Notes under the pieces: model-generated
Database searches by the model: none
What the model was told of the DNA's origin: nothing
The model's input: only the letters and a program-made list of their open reading frames with translations
In this document: piece after piece, positions 39,901 to 51,665 of the stretch
How positions within the stretch are numbered: the stretch's first letter is position 1
Layout of the letters: each line of letters opens with the position of its first letter
Made by a program: the position numbers and the translations under genes
Origin: Rhodeus uyekii
Lineage: Eukaryota > Chordata > Actinopteri > Cypriniformes > Acheilognathidae
Reading direction: 5' to 3'
Assembly: GCA_037043235.1 (NCBI GenBank)
Contig: JAWRVZ010000110.1
Coordinates: forward strand, 469,501 to 533,500
Length of the DNA stretch: 64,000 nucleotides

Positions 39901-42137
39901 GGCTCAACTTGTAGCTAGCTGAGTTATAAGCACTGATAATGTGTGGGAGGAAGAAGGTATAGTGTGGCAGAGAGAGAGCTGTTTGATAAATTTGTTCCAC
40001 TGTGCAGAAACAGAAGGAACAGATTAAAAGACATATTCATTCACTTTTCAATCATTATCTTCAGATGTCCTGCTCTTATTCCTCTGATAAGTTTGCTGGA
40101 TCTTTTTGAGGTCTGTCTGCTGCAACTAGTTACTCATGGAAAGTTGGCATGCTAAATGGTCAGAGCCTAAAGTGTGTTCATGTTTCCACACCCAGAAACT
40201 TGGCCTATACCAAGTAGGGTTGCATAGTATACCAATAAAAAGCAAGTATCGTTGTATCAAAATATATGATTGATCAAATAACTATTATCTATACATAATT
40301 TAAAAATTGCTATTTGTAAGTTCAGGCAATGTAACTTTGAAGTATAAAACTTTGGGTTTTACTAAATTTATACTCCATAAATGCACACCGCATTTCCCCG
40401 CATATAAGCCGCAGACACAGATAACCATAGGCGGAGTTTGGGGGGGGGCTGGGGGGGGCACTGCCCCCCCAGACCAGAGCCAATTAATGCCTGCCTTGTG
40501 CTTTGAATATGTTTTTTGTTATTACAGAATTCATATTTTCTCGTTTTATTTGTTTTATCTTATTAGTTCTGTGTATAGAATGAGTAAGATGTGGCTAATA
40601 AATTTATTACTGTATTTAATTTATTACTACTGTAGCTTTATTACATTCTCCGCGATTTGCGAATCTCAAAGTATCGCGGTACGTGAGTGGACGCTCTTCT
40701 CGTTCTGTTTTACGCGCTGAATAAACAAAATGGACATTCGTCGTTTTTTTTTTTAATTAAATCCACAAGTGTCAAATCTATCTATCAGAGAAGACAGTGG
40801 ACATCTACGCATCTCGGAAAAAGAGGCGGCTTATTCTGCATTAGGTAAGATTTTGTAATGTCTGAAGTAGTTCTATGACAGGTCAAGGGAGGCTCTGTTT
40901 ATGAACTTTAATCGGAACGAAGAACACACTGTAACAAGCACACCCGTCTAACACACTTTTTGCCGCACTTCTGAACTCCCCGTGTTAACCCTTTCAATGC
41001 CGATGCAAAACAAAACAGCAACTGTAAAGAGTCTGTTCTATTCGCTATTCTTTGTATAAAGCAGTGGTTCTCAAATAGTGGGGTGCACGTTACCCTAGGG
41101 TACATGCTTTTTTTGCCAGGGAGTAGGTTTTCTTGCACTGAACAAGAGCAGAAGTTCAGATAATCATCCCCTCATCCTTTGACGTGTACGATCACGCCGG
41201 TGTCCATATGTCACGTGATCAACCACTAAATTCACACGTGTTTTCACGCGATATCTGGCACTGAGCCAAAAAAAAAAAAGACTGGCTCAGAGCTTGTCAT
41301 TTATCACAACAATTCAGTGTTTTTAACCACATAAGATTTCTTTTAGATTTCAACAAGTTGGTGACTATTTTGAATGATCTATTATACAGCGCTTTGTGTG
41401 CTCTTTTTGTGTATGTCAGGTGACAAGCATGACGCGTTACCATGGAAACAATAAGGCGAAAGTTTTTGCCGCAAAATGTTTACCTCTTCCTAGGGGGGCG
41501 TGACAGAAAATAATTGAGAAGCACTGGTATAAAGTTATTGTTCACTGTAAATGTATTTTATATGTAAAATTAATGATATATAAATGATATAAAAAACTGA
41601 GCTCGTGGTCTGGTGCCCCCCCAAGCACAAAAGTGAAACTCCGCCTATGCAGATAACCCGCACCCGCATATAACCTGCACCCATAGATTTAAGTTTTTTG
41701 TGTAAGTTCACATTTCAAATGTTGCTCGCATGACGTCAATTATCCATAACTGTTCAGGCTCGGTACACAGTGCTTGTGTGCGAAATTTAAACAATAAGAA
41801 AACAAACAAGTCAGAATCGGAACAAAAAGAAAAAGCAGTCTCTCCCGCTGTGCAGCAGCACGTCCCTTAAGAAGCGTTTTCTACTGGTGTTGATCATCGG
41901 ATGAGAGGAGAAGAGCCCCGCCCTCATGGCAGTACAGCCAATCACATCGTCTTGCATGCATGATTGACAGGTCAGACAGCTTATTAGCGCCAGCTGTCAG
42001 AGTGATAGTACAAGCGCCAGAGACAACAACCCTCGCAAAAAAGAAAAACACAAAGAAAATACCCCCCAAAAAAACACAAATCCGGGTAAAATCGGGTGTA
42101 ACCTGTGGGTTATATGCGGGAAAATACGGTATATGCA

Positions 42138-42172
<35 letters not shown>

Positions 42173-45100
42173 TTTTTTGTACTTGCATTTAAAATTATAA
42201 GCTTATTAGTTAATCTTACCTAAACTAGTATGAAAAATTGTATAATGCAAACATTAATTAGAAGAGCACTATATACAATGTATATGTTTTTTTCAATTAG
42301 CAGTAGTGAAGTACTAGAAGATAATATCGTCTCAAATGTTTATCAATCTGACCCTAGTGCCAAATATATGGCCTCAACCTAAAAGTGACGTGGTTCATAG
42401 AAGACTTTGTAGCTTTCCTGTAGCTCAAACAGTGAAGCATGGCGCTTGCGACGCCAAGGTCATGAATTTAATTAAGAACCGATTAGATGTTCCTTGAATA
42501 CTATGTAAGTTGCTTTGGATAAAAGCGTCTGTAAATGCATAAATATTAAATGTATACTTCATGCTCTAAAATCCCCCTAATCTTGAACCTTTTTCTTCAA
42601 CATGATGAAAAGCATTACAGACTACATTGGTTCTGCTTCAAATTTCTGTTTGTTTTATATTAGATTTATATATAACCTCAAAAAACATTTTTGTGACTTT
42701 GGAATTAAGGAAGGAGTCACACTTCAAATCAATGTTCGGATGCTGTTTCTGAGTCATTGCTTCTACATTTAGTGTGTTGTCAGCTGATGTGTCTGTTTCT
42801 TTTATTTAATTAACCACTGGTGTTTTATCCTCTCTCTTGTTATCTTTCAGTCTAAAAGCAGTTTGGAGATGATGGAGAGCCAGTCTGCTGATGCTGAGCC
42901 TCCACCTCCACCTAAACCAGAGCTCAGATACCCTGGACTGTCACGAGGACCGGCCGGACACACTGAGGGTTAGAGCCAACTAGCATGACAAACTATAATG
43001 TCATTCTTAATTCAAACATTCAGAAATAATTTTTGCCTTATTTGTGGAATTTTTAAACTTCAGATTATTTTTTTAAAGGCACCATTTGACTTGCTTTTGT
43101 ATTTTCATGCTGAATTGTGATATTTTTAGCTATTTGGGAATCTAGAATACATTTTTAGAATGGAAAGCTGGTTTTTGCTTTGCGTTTAAAACTCTCAATC
43201 TTATTTCTCATGTTTGCAGAGAGCAGTCTGTTGAATAAAGCTCCACCCACCCCCACCATGTTCAAATACAGACCCACCTACAGCAGTCCGGGCAAGAACC
43301 ACACCGCCCTTACACACGCGTATGCCAACCAGGTAACTTTTCTGTGTTTATGTACAGTGCGTGTTGGTTATCCAAAGCGCGTTCATTCACAGTCTATGGT
43401 GGTGATTCACTGCATTTAATTTGTTGATGTGATGTCATTTCGCATTCTTTTGCATGACCGTTATTATTTCCTTTATACCGCATATTTTAAGCCTTTCTTT
43501 TTCCTCTAACATTTTATTCAATCCATTATATTGTTTTTCCCTCTTCAATTTGGTTGACTCAGTGGCTTTCAGTTGAACAGTATCAGTAAGTTTACACTGT
43601 AATTCATTGTTTGTGTGTCTGTGTGTTATTGTGAATGTTCCTGTCCTTTCCTCTCCTAATACTTGTCTTTTTTTAAATGTACATATGTGTTCCTTTGTAA
43701 ATGCAGCATGTTAATGTTCTATCTAATTCTATTTTGTCATTGTGTTTTGATTCTCCAATTATTTAGTTTGTCATCAGATCTTTGATGTCAAAGGGTTATA
43801 TTATATGAACATGTCTTTACAAAAAGTCTATACTACATTCTCAAAAGGCCAGAGCATATATAAAACATTTGGCACAGACAAATATGGCCATTTTGAAATA
43901 AAAGTATAAATATAATCTCTCCCATTTGTGAGATTAACCTCTAGTAGTGTTAATAAAGCCAACACAAACAACTCATCTGTCCTCACAAAGTGGGTTTGAT
44001 TGATTTTGAAAGACTAGAGGCCTCATGAATAAAATGTTACTGAGCTTCCATTCTAAGGGTTTGTGTGCAAATAGTTTAGATTTATAAAATAATATTTATG
44101 CTGGCCAGGGTTGGGCTAAAGTTAGAATTTTCATGAGCTGGAATTAGGTGGGTAGCAGTGTACAGGAACTGATGATAACTTGGTGATAGATATTGATATT
44201 CTGTTAATACTATAATGCCCATGTATGGTATATTAATCCAGTGCCAGAAACTGGTTGACACTTTGAAATAACCGCACTTGCACTCAAGAAAAGTGTTGTT
44301 GTTTTTTTCCATTCAGTAAAAAAAGACAGGATGTTAGACACCCTTATCTGCAAGAACGTTTAATTTATTATTTGATTATTAAAGTGTTTAAATGTTCACC
44401 GGTTCCCACCTCCTTCCTCTCCGAACTAAGAACTGTGTAACATTGGTGCTGAAACCTGGGAGGAAGGATGCGGGAACCGGCTAACATTTAAACACTTTAA
44501 TAATCAAATAAAATGACATTAAAATAAAATTAATGGAAGTCCCTTACGGACGACTGCCGCCCACACAAACGCAAAACACAATGTAAAATCCAGGCCTGGT
44601 CTTCCCTCGTCCTTCACTGGTGTCGCTCCTCTTTTTATGCCTCCACTCCTCTTTGAGATGCGATGCCAATGCAGTGCACAGGTGACGTTTCTATTCAATC
44701 ACGCCACCGCCTGCTCGCCACAATCTTTTTTTACGCTTTTGTATGTGTACAAACTCTCTCTCCACCTCCTTATATTTGCATTTCGAGTGTGATTAATTGA
44801 CCCAGAAAATAGAGAGAACTAAATAAATATTAATATTAATTCAAATATTAATATTTTCTAAATTTCAATAGATATCACGACCTCCATAATCATATATAGT
44901 GATCCTTCGTTTATTGCGGTTAATGTGGACTGGAACCCCCGCAATAGTTGAAAATCTGCGAAGTAGGATCAGCCAATCAGCTCACGGGATACATCCGCTC
45001 GTGCTCTCATTGGTCGATCTCGCGCCGGGAACCAATCACGTGTCTTGTCTGAGTGCCGTGGGTGTGTACAGAGAAACCGTTTCTCTCGCACATCACGATG

Positions 45101-48100
45101 AAACAACGCTGCTTTCCGCAATACGGCTGCCGATATGGCAGAATTTTTATTTTTCGATAAATATTTTTGAAAAATCTGCAATGCACTGAGGCCGCGAAAC
45201 TTGAACCGCGAAGTGGCGAGGGATTACTGTACTTAAAACCTGATATATAGTAGTGATATTAAATTGGGCTAGGTCTATACTTCCATTCTATCTTTTATTC
45301 TCTTTGACTGTAAGGCCTATAAACATTCAGGATTTTTAGAGTTGTTCACCCAAAAATTATAATGATCATAATTTGTTTGGTCTCAGCCCTCAAAACAGGA
45401 AAACACTTTGACTTTATAGGTCTGTTGGGAAGAAAAATCACATTCCCAAGGATCCATTTTGGTTGAGCATTTAGTTTCAAAACAAACCAGATATTCATGT
45501 CCAGAACTACATTGTGTTTTTTGAAATCTGTATCTGCGAATTACATAGATTATCTAGGTAAAATATCCACAGTCACTCAAATCTACAATTTTATACTAAA
45601 AAGCCAGTAGACTAAATGTCAGGCTTGCTTGTATCTTATCTTTTATACATGAGGCCTCAGGGCTTATTCCACTGCCAACAAAGACCACAAGGCAAAAAAA
45701 ATGGTGGTCTTATGATTTTTTTTTTTTTAAGATTGCTCATTTGGTGTGACAAAAGGCAAACATTACACTCATTCAAACTCATGTGAGAAATGACAGTGCT
45801 CTGTCCTTAGTGCTTCCAACTTCGTGCCTTTCCAAGCTTAGCCTCTCTCTCTGTCATTTTTTTGTAATGTTGGCTCTTTATAGCAGCTATAAAAAACACT
45901 TTCCCAAATCATCTTTCCCCTGTGGCCCACATGGTCCTTACTACGGAGTTTGTTCTTAACGTCCCTTTGAATTTGGCTTTCAGATTTCTTTTGTAACTTT
46001 ATAAACTCTTCTGCTTGCTGTCTCTCTCGCTCTCTGTAGATGAATCGTGGGGACAGTCTTAAAGAGTCCTCTTCCTCTCTCCTCCAGTCCAGTCAGCAGC
46101 CAGGCTATCGCTCTGAGCCCAGTCTGGATGGGCGTGAGGGGGGTGGAGTGGAGCGAAGCGGGGCCGAGCGAGCAGGGGGTGGCCCCGGAGGACCTCCAGG
46201 CTCAGGGATCCCAGGATACTCCCTAGGAGGGCGCTCGTACCCTTCCTTCTCTGATCCAACTGTGCTCGCCGGAGGGGGCTCACGGTCCTCCAGCGTTCGC
46301 TCTTCCCACAACGCCCCACCGTCTGAGGCTACCACCTCCACCAGCTACAAAAGCTTAGCCAATCAGACTCCACCACCGCCTCCGCGGAACGGTTGTCTGT
46401 CGTACGATAGTCTGCTCACACCTTCCGAAAGCCCTGATTTTGAATCGGCGGTACCAGAGATGTCGCCAGGGCGACCACGCACACCAGTAGTCGGATACAG
46501 TTCGCCCTTCCTGTCAGCACAGATCGCCCAACAACGGGAGGCGGAGCTCCACCAGCCGTCTGCCTCCAGCACCGGCCTTTTTGCCTCCCCACAGCATGCC
46601 GCCTATCTACGTGGCTCCACTGCCTCCCCGCCCGCTCCGCCTGAACGAGAGCGAGAACGCCTGCTGCACGATTCGCAACCACACCACCATCACCACCACC
46701 ACCATCACCATCACCACCATCGGCCACCTCGCTTCTCTCGACCCCCGCTGCTCTCTGACTCGGGCCCCTCTCAGCCCTCATATCCATACCGCACTCGCTC
46801 CACCGACACGCCCCTGCCACCCAACACACATCCTCCACGCTCGCCGCACCCCCCGCCATTGGGGAAGTCCCTGTCTTACTCTAGCGCCGCCGCTGCAGAG
46901 ATGCAGTACCGCCTGGTCCGCAAAGCCTCGGCCTCGGTCGGGGGAGGGGGCATGCAGGCGCCAAAGTGAGTAACTCCCCACAACCTTACGACGCTCTGCG
47001 CAGCCTACTGCCTCCTTCCTCCTACTCTTCCTCCTCCTCCTCCCAGACTCCTGTGAGTGCATCTCTTTCACTTCTTTCTTCCTTCATCTTTTTCCCACTG
47101 GTCTATTCTCATCGTCTACGCAGCTGTTCAGTAATTTTATGCTCTCATTCATTGATGATCATCTGCTGCTTGGTTTCTTTGTGCTGAATGTATGTAAATC
47201 ATAATTGTCGTAGTTTTCAAACAGCATAGAAGTCTATTATTTTTTTTATTAAATGGTTAAGGGAATTTTTTAATTATTGTATTGTACAGTATTACCTTGG
47301 TTTACGAGTTTAATTCGTTCCAAGAGCGAGCTCGTAAACCAAAATTCTCGTGCACCAAAACAATTTTCCCCATTAGAATGCAATAAAAATCACTTGATTC
47401 GTTCCACACGACCATAAATGCCCATTTTAAATATGGTTTTACCCTATTAATTACACTTAGAATTATAACCATTAAGATCTCATGTCAATTATTAATTGGT
47501 ATTTATAATTAAACTCTAAAAATACTTGACAATTTACTGTAATGCGCACTGTAGTCCCAGACTGGTTGCTCACTGAAGCGAAGTAGGGTTGAGCTTGGGC
47601 AGTACCTGGATGGGTTAGTGAGATTCACCCTGGTTCACCCTGTGTTCTGTGTGGGTCCTAACGCCTGTTATAGTGAATATGAATGTATGAAATACAGTAA
47701 TACTTTAAGTTCAGGGCCTTAAAGCACGTCTATATGGAAAGGGACATTATGCTGCCGCTTCACTGGCAAAGTGACTAAATGGATAGACCAGAGCCAGACA
47801 GAAAGCTTTGTCACTGTGCTCATTCTAGAAGTCTGGAAAGGCTGCTTTGCTTAGTTATCAGTCAGCATTTTAAAGGCAGGTCTCCACTCAGAAGCAGAAA
47901 AAATTAATCTTCTGTATGGGAAACATTGTTGCTCAGAATGAAGGAGAGAACTAAATTTTGTTCCATCGTAGGAGTTTTATATTTAAAGTTGACATGTATG
48001 CATTATTTCAGTCGCATCCTGACAGCAGAGCTGATGGTTATAATAAACCTGAACGCTTCAGTGCTTGAGAGAATGTTTCCTTTCCATATTATATGGCTGA

Positions 48101-49122
48101 GAAATTGAAATTCACTGGCAGGCAGGATTTTGCAGTTTCAGCTAAACTATTTTTTATGACGTTTTACTGTGTTTTCTGAACTGATAGCTGTTGTGGGAGG
48201 CTTTTAAGTGACACCTGTATCATAACTCTTTTCAGGTTAAAGCCACTGGCATCCTGGTATTTCTTTGTCGATTATCATTGCTATAATTTCTTTTGTGTTG
48301 TGATTTTCTTTTGATTATATTGTAATGCTTTAATCTTATTTTGTTTTGTGAAGCTTTCATATGACATCGCTCTAAAACGGCACATTTCACATCAAGATTA
48401 TTTATAGATTATTATATTCATACCTTTACTCAAGTACACTGCCATTGAAATGTTTGGGGTCGGTACGAAGTTTCTTATGCTTGCAAAGGCTGCATTATTT
48501 GATCAAAAACAGTAGAAAATAACATCATGAAATATTACAGTTTTAAATAATGGTTTTCTATTTTAATATATTATAAAATTACATTTGTTCCTTTTGATGG
48601 TAAAATAAAGAATCTGATATGCCAATTTGTCGCTCTCAAAACATCTTTTATTATTATCAAAGTTGAAACTGTTGGGGGTTTTTTGTGGATACCGTGATCC
48701 ATGATCCACATGGATCCACAACAGTAGAATAATTTATTTGAAATGGAAAAATTTTGTAACAATTTCGATTTAAAGCATCAATGCTGTATTTCCTTTTTTC
48801 AAAAATCTATGATCCCAAACTTTTGGACAGTAGTGTTATTACACAAAGGAAAAAACTGATTTAAATCCATCTCTAATTTCTCAGTTTCTCTCTGCTACTT
48901 TGGTTTAGGGACGAGATTCAGATGAAGTCATATAGCCGGACAAACGGGCAGCCGAAACCACCTTCCACCCCCTCGTCCCCCTCTCATCCTGTCAGCGTGT
49001 CGACTCGCCCAGGTCAGGCATATTCCAGTGCCGGCTCTTCTCAGAGCCCCGCCCACAAGCCTGGAGGTGGGGTGAAGAAGGTGACGGGCGTCGGAGGGAC
49101 CACTTACGAGATATCGGTGTAA
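30173..49122 (+). CDS. zdhhc5: Palmitoyltransferase ZDHHC5, 11 coding exons
   Basis: Coding exons: 30173-30327, 35295-35416, 36804-36961, 37311-37483, 38172-38274, 38649-38740, 38820-38946, 42851-42968, 43220-43332, 46040-46965, 48909-49122. All junctions are GT-AG and in frame; the product is 766 residues (human 715). It is a four-pass membrane S-acyltransferase of plasma membrane and endosomes. TM segments lie near residues 32-52, 62-85, 165-190 and 204-229. The cysteine-rich domain is in exons 3-4, with the catalytic DHHC at about 148-151. The long cytosolic tail has TSTSYKSLANQT, a run of 13 histidines in exon 10 and a C-terminal PDZ ligand EISV, as in mammalian ZDHHC5, which binds PSD-95-type scaffolds. 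The first ATG matches the family's MP start; a second in-frame ATG is at codon 6. Exon 10 ends at the GTGAGT donor, not at the apparent stop just beyond. Paralogue a or b is undecided. Confidence 0.95.
31773..32275 (+). pseudogene. hAT transposase N-terminal exon with BED-like finger, broken
   Basis: The ATG frame (MASEAKRARVTV) stops after 17 codons. The neighbouring frame then reads KRETDEESEV, FLKPSTKGEGMIYCKICDRH and HGGAYDCERHIATAVH to a stop at 32131. A third frame continues with MAEMIAELNLPLSTADAMVQ and reaches a possible donor (AAG|GTAATG at 32275). The metal-binding pattern and HGG...RH...H spacing are those of BED/TTF-like fingers in transposases. Two frame breaks make it a pseudogene. 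Confidence 0.6.
32603..32679. repeat. Perfect 38-bp inverted repeat with 1-base centre
   Basis: Bases 32603-32640 are the exact reverse complement of 32642-32679, with a single C between them. It lies inside the hAT remnant. The arms contain TTATTGCTTTTAATATGTG. See findings. Confidence 0.9.
35424..35493 (+). repeat. 5'-truncated SINE touching the zdhhc5 exon 2 donor
   Basis: The segment AACTGATTAGAATGTCAATG ... TTTGGATAAAAGCGTCTGAC matches the 3' half of the SINE copies at 25894, 42413 and 54728. Its tRNA head is absent. It starts about seven bases after the last base of exon 2 (35416). Confidence 0.8.
36962..36995 (+). repeat. (CA)n microsatellite at the zdhhc5 exon 3 donor
   Basis: The donor reads GAG|GTACACACAC and runs straight into about 16 CA units. 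It occupies intron positions +3 onward. Confidence 0.95.
37578..38125. mobile_element. MITE filling zdhhc5 intron 4
   Basis: Left GTAAAGAGCCAGTCACACA and right TGTGTGACTGGCCCTTTAC are near-perfect inverted ends about 540 bp apart. The interior is full of CACGCACG/GCGTGCGT motifs in both directions and has no ORF of note. TAA/TTA flanks suggest a PIF/Harbinger-type element, but the duplication is not exact and the superfamily is uncertain. Confidence 0.65.
40426..41649. mobile_element. hAT-type element with 8-bp duplication, nested
   Basis: Ends CATAGGCGGAGTTT and AACTCCGCCTATG are inverted. Both sides carry CAGATAAC (40418-40425 and 41650-41657), the 8-bp duplication of hAT elements. C and G homopolymers lie just inside the ends. 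No intact transposase is present. A third element is inserted in it. Confidence 0.8.
41062..41526. mobile_element. hAT MITE, innermost layer of the nest
   Basis: Ends CAGTGGTTCTCAAATAG and TTGAGAAGCACTG are the inverted termini of Charlie/Zaphod-like hAT elements. GTATAAAG occurs on both sides (41054-41061 and 41527-41534), an exact 8-bp duplication. It has no ORF. Confidence 0.85.
42413..42550 (+). repeat. tRNA-derived SINE in zdhhc5 intron 7
   Basis: The tRNA-like head (TTTCCTGTAGCTCAAACAG, GCGACGCCAAGGTCATG) and the tail GGATAAAAGCGTCTGTAAATGC match the other copies. The B box has decayed to an AT-rich sequence. Confidence 0.8.
44368..44512. repeat. Inverted repeat with LTR/PBS-like sequence
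   Basis: About 52 bases at 44372-44424 match the reverse complement of 44459-44511 with few mismatches, leaving a loop of about 35. The right side reads ACATTGGTGCTGAAACCTGG, which resembles the end of an LTR plus a primer-binding site. It lies in zdhhc5 intron 9. Confidence 0.65.
44897..45229. mobile_element. Tigger-like MITE with TA duplication
   Basis: The inverted ends are TAGTGATCCTTCGTTTATTG and GAAGTGGCGAGGGATTACTG, with TA on both sides (44895-44896, 45230-45231). The interior holds CCGCGAAACTTGAACCGCG. About 333 bp, non-coding, in zdhhc5 intron 9. Confidence 0.75.
47287..47537. repeat. Tigger-like MITE (left end clear)
   Basis: After a TA, CAGTATTACCTTGGTTTACG starts an element of the same general terminus style as those at 44897 and 59336. 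Internally GAGCTCGTAAACCAAAATTC repeats the terminus in reverse. The right end near TTTACTGTA is decayed. Confidence 0.5.
47568..47692 (+). repeat. 5S rRNA-derived SINE fragment
   Basis: AGCGAAGTAGGGTTGAGCTT and CAGTACCTGGATGGG are 5S-like internal promoter sequence. The following CCCTGTGTTCTGTGTGGG and TCCTAACGCCTG match the reverse copy at 16541-17001. It is truncated and lies in zdhhc5 intron 10. Confidence 0.6.
48435..48837. mobile_element. Short-TIR DNA element (TACACTACC family), copy 1
   Basis: It starts TACACTGCCATTGAAATG and ends CAAACTTTTGGACAGTAGTG, inverted ends of one family. The body contains GGCTGCATTATTTGATCAAA. The copy at 53251-54237 and a fragment at 61690-61831 share this body. 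The superfamily is not assigned. It lies in zdhhc5 intron 10. Confidence 0.75.
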
Positions 49123-51665
49123 GAGAGCGGCTGTTTTCTAGAGCCGGGGACTCATTTTCTTCTCCAACATAGCCGAGAAAATCACACGTGGCAGACGTTT
49201 AATGGTGCCCATGAGAAGGAGCTGAAAATGTTTCAGAAAGGAAATCAATGCTGACCAGCAGGTTTTGGTTGGATGTGACATTTAGGAGGAGGAGGAGGAG
49301 GAGCAGAATGGGGGGTCATTCAAGCCGAGACATAATGGGACTCCTCAAAGGAGCTGTAATTGGTGTGACCGCAAAGGACCGGATTGCCTTCAAATTTTTT
49401 TCAGAAACAAAAAAAGAGATTTTTATTCAACATAAATGTGTAAATTGTTCTGTATAGAGAGAAAATTGTCACTGTTGTTTTTTTCACCGAGTGGAATTTG
49501 ATTTTTACGAAAGGGGACCTGTGGCATTCAGTAGCCGTTTCAGACCACTGTGATTGGCATGCGACAATGTATCCAATCAGAACCAGGGAAGCAAAACTAG
49601 AAAAGAGAAAGAAATGGACTAATGCATTATTTAAATGACAGCAGCCTTTTCAAATTGGTGTACAATTCCAAGTAATGGCCTTGGAAGTTCAAGGAAGAAA
49701 TGTTTTTATTTAATTTTTTAAGTGTTATTTTATATGACTTTATAAATGGTTATTGATAAGATCAAAATGTTTAGTTTTTTTTCCTACAATGGCTGATGTT
49801 TGTTCTCTATGGACTTAAATCATATAGCGGGATGAAGAGCTGGTGGCACGAGATCAGTCAGAGAGTTGCTCGTAGCATAAAAATCTGTGGGACACATTTC
49901 AAATTCTATCCTGTGAACATTGATTGTCTGCCTCTTAGGTATGATATTTTTATTTTTTTGTATACATGGGAGGCAAATCTCACTGGTGGCCTTAACTAGC
50001 CAGCCATGTAGGATTTAAAGCTTTCTGCTCACGATGCCACAGAACGCTGCAGAACCATATCAGTGCCCTCTGATTGGGATGGCAGTTTGCTGTCATGAAA
50101 GCCTTTTATTTGGGATTATTACCTATTACAGTCCAAAAGATCATGACATTTTGCAGGACTCATTTCAATCATCGTCTGTCTTGTCAGGTGTATCGATCAA
50201 CATTTAGATCAGGGGACTGAAGGTATTTGCTGGCTGATACAAAAGCTGATGAATATACTTTTAGGGAATATTTTGGATCAAAAGATTGGGGAAGGAGGGA
50301 AAGAAAGAAAAGAACGTGTACTGTATAGTTCAGTGTGAGTGAGCATGGTTGTGAATATGTGTATGGGTGTGTGTGAGCATTGGTAATAAACTCTTTATAA
50401 ATCAGTTTCACTGCTTAGTGGGTTTTTTTATGCATAAACTTAAATATACATTAATGTCCATGTTACCTTTTTTCTGTCCAGTCTCAAATCTGTCAATGCC
50501 GAAATTAGAAATCGTTATTTTTTTTACATTGAAGTCAAATACAACATTAAAAATATACAGTCCTAAAAAAAACATTAAAAATTGGGGGAAAAAGGTATTG
50601 ACACGTGTTTTATTCTGCTATGAAACTGCTAGATTTATTTTCTGTATATTTTCACCATGGAGAATGCCTTGCAGTGATTCAAATCCATCTCAGATTGAGT
50701 GATTTTAATGTGATCGGTTCAACTTTTAGATAAACAGCTCCCTTATTGTTCTGTTAAGTCTTAATTTGTGGCAGTTGGATCAAATTTACAAGCTACGCAC
50801 AACAGAATGAGAAGAACAAAATGTTTTATTGGAATGGCAAAAAAACTTCCATCCACAACCACTCAAAGCACTTAGTCATCCTTCAGGCATCAATTAAGGA
50901 TTAGTGGAAATCAAGAATAGTTTATTCAATAGGGCACTAAAACAACATCGCTCCTTTTTATAAGGAACTTAATGACAAAAATTTTAAGTAAAAGTCTCAA
51001 CCAGTTAAAATGATGCCTGTCTGTTGAAAGCAATGCTAAAAATAATAATAACATTCAGCAAAGCAAAAAAACTTTAACAGCAGTATTCAGTCTTAAAAAT
51101 AAGTGTGTAACTTGGTCTCAAAGTCAAAAGTAACGAAGTTTTGCAGAATATCATCTTGAGATTGTAATTTGTAAAATACATAAAATACCCTTTTTTTCGA
51201 TCATTGAATTCAATCTAGTAGTCATTACTATCATACATACAAACAAACAATATTAGGAGTGACAATGGAATGGGAGAATAAACAATACAGTAAAAAAACT
51301 GATATAAAGTTTGATCCCAACAGTTATCCATATGCAATAAAAAAAAAAACCCTTACTAATGATCACTTTACAATTATCAACCATATTAGAGGTAGAAGTC
51401 CAATGTTAATTATGGTGAACTTGATTAAAATCACACAGCTGACAAAGATCGATTATCAGTGTCCCAATTGACGTTTGGATGTCTGTGTCTATCGATGACT
51501 ATAAATACCAATATTAGGATTTACTATATTATTGGACTGATTTTGCAATTAATTAATACGTTATACAAAAAAACAAACAATCATTCTGCTAATAACTACA
51601 TACAAACTCTCTCTCTCTCTCTCTCTGCATACTGAGCATTAACAATCTGGTCCAGTCCCACAGTT
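49123..51665. other. Convergent 3' UTRs of zdhhc5 and tmx2
   Basis: The zdhhc5 3' UTR runs right from 49123; the best AATAAA is at 50385-50390. The tmx2 3' UTR runs left from 51665; a minus-strand AATAAA lies at 50825-50830. The two tails would be about 0.4 kb apart and not overlap. Poly(A) sites are inferred from the hexamers. A CT microsatellite lies at about 51605-51625. Confidence 0.55.

Larger units (their letters stand above)
40388..42129. mobile_element. Tigger/mariner-like MITE, host of a transposon nest
   Basis: The left end CCGCATTTCCCCGCATATAA and the right end TTATATGCGGGAAAATACGG are inverted. A TA follows the right end, and CA (a mutated TA) precedes the left. Without its insert it would be about 0.5 kb. 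A hAT-type element lies inside it. Confidence 0.6.

Noticed and set aside
46416..46859. Minus-strand ORF of 147 codons in zdhhc5 exon 10
   Set aside because: It is a GC-rich antisense shadow of the long tail exon of zdhhc5.
46966..46969. Stop codon at the end of zdhhc5 exon 10, giving a short tail isoform
   Set aside because: The stop overlaps a strong GTGAGT donor; splicing at 46965 restores the conserved C terminus ending in EISV. A read-through isoform cannot be excluded but is not needed.
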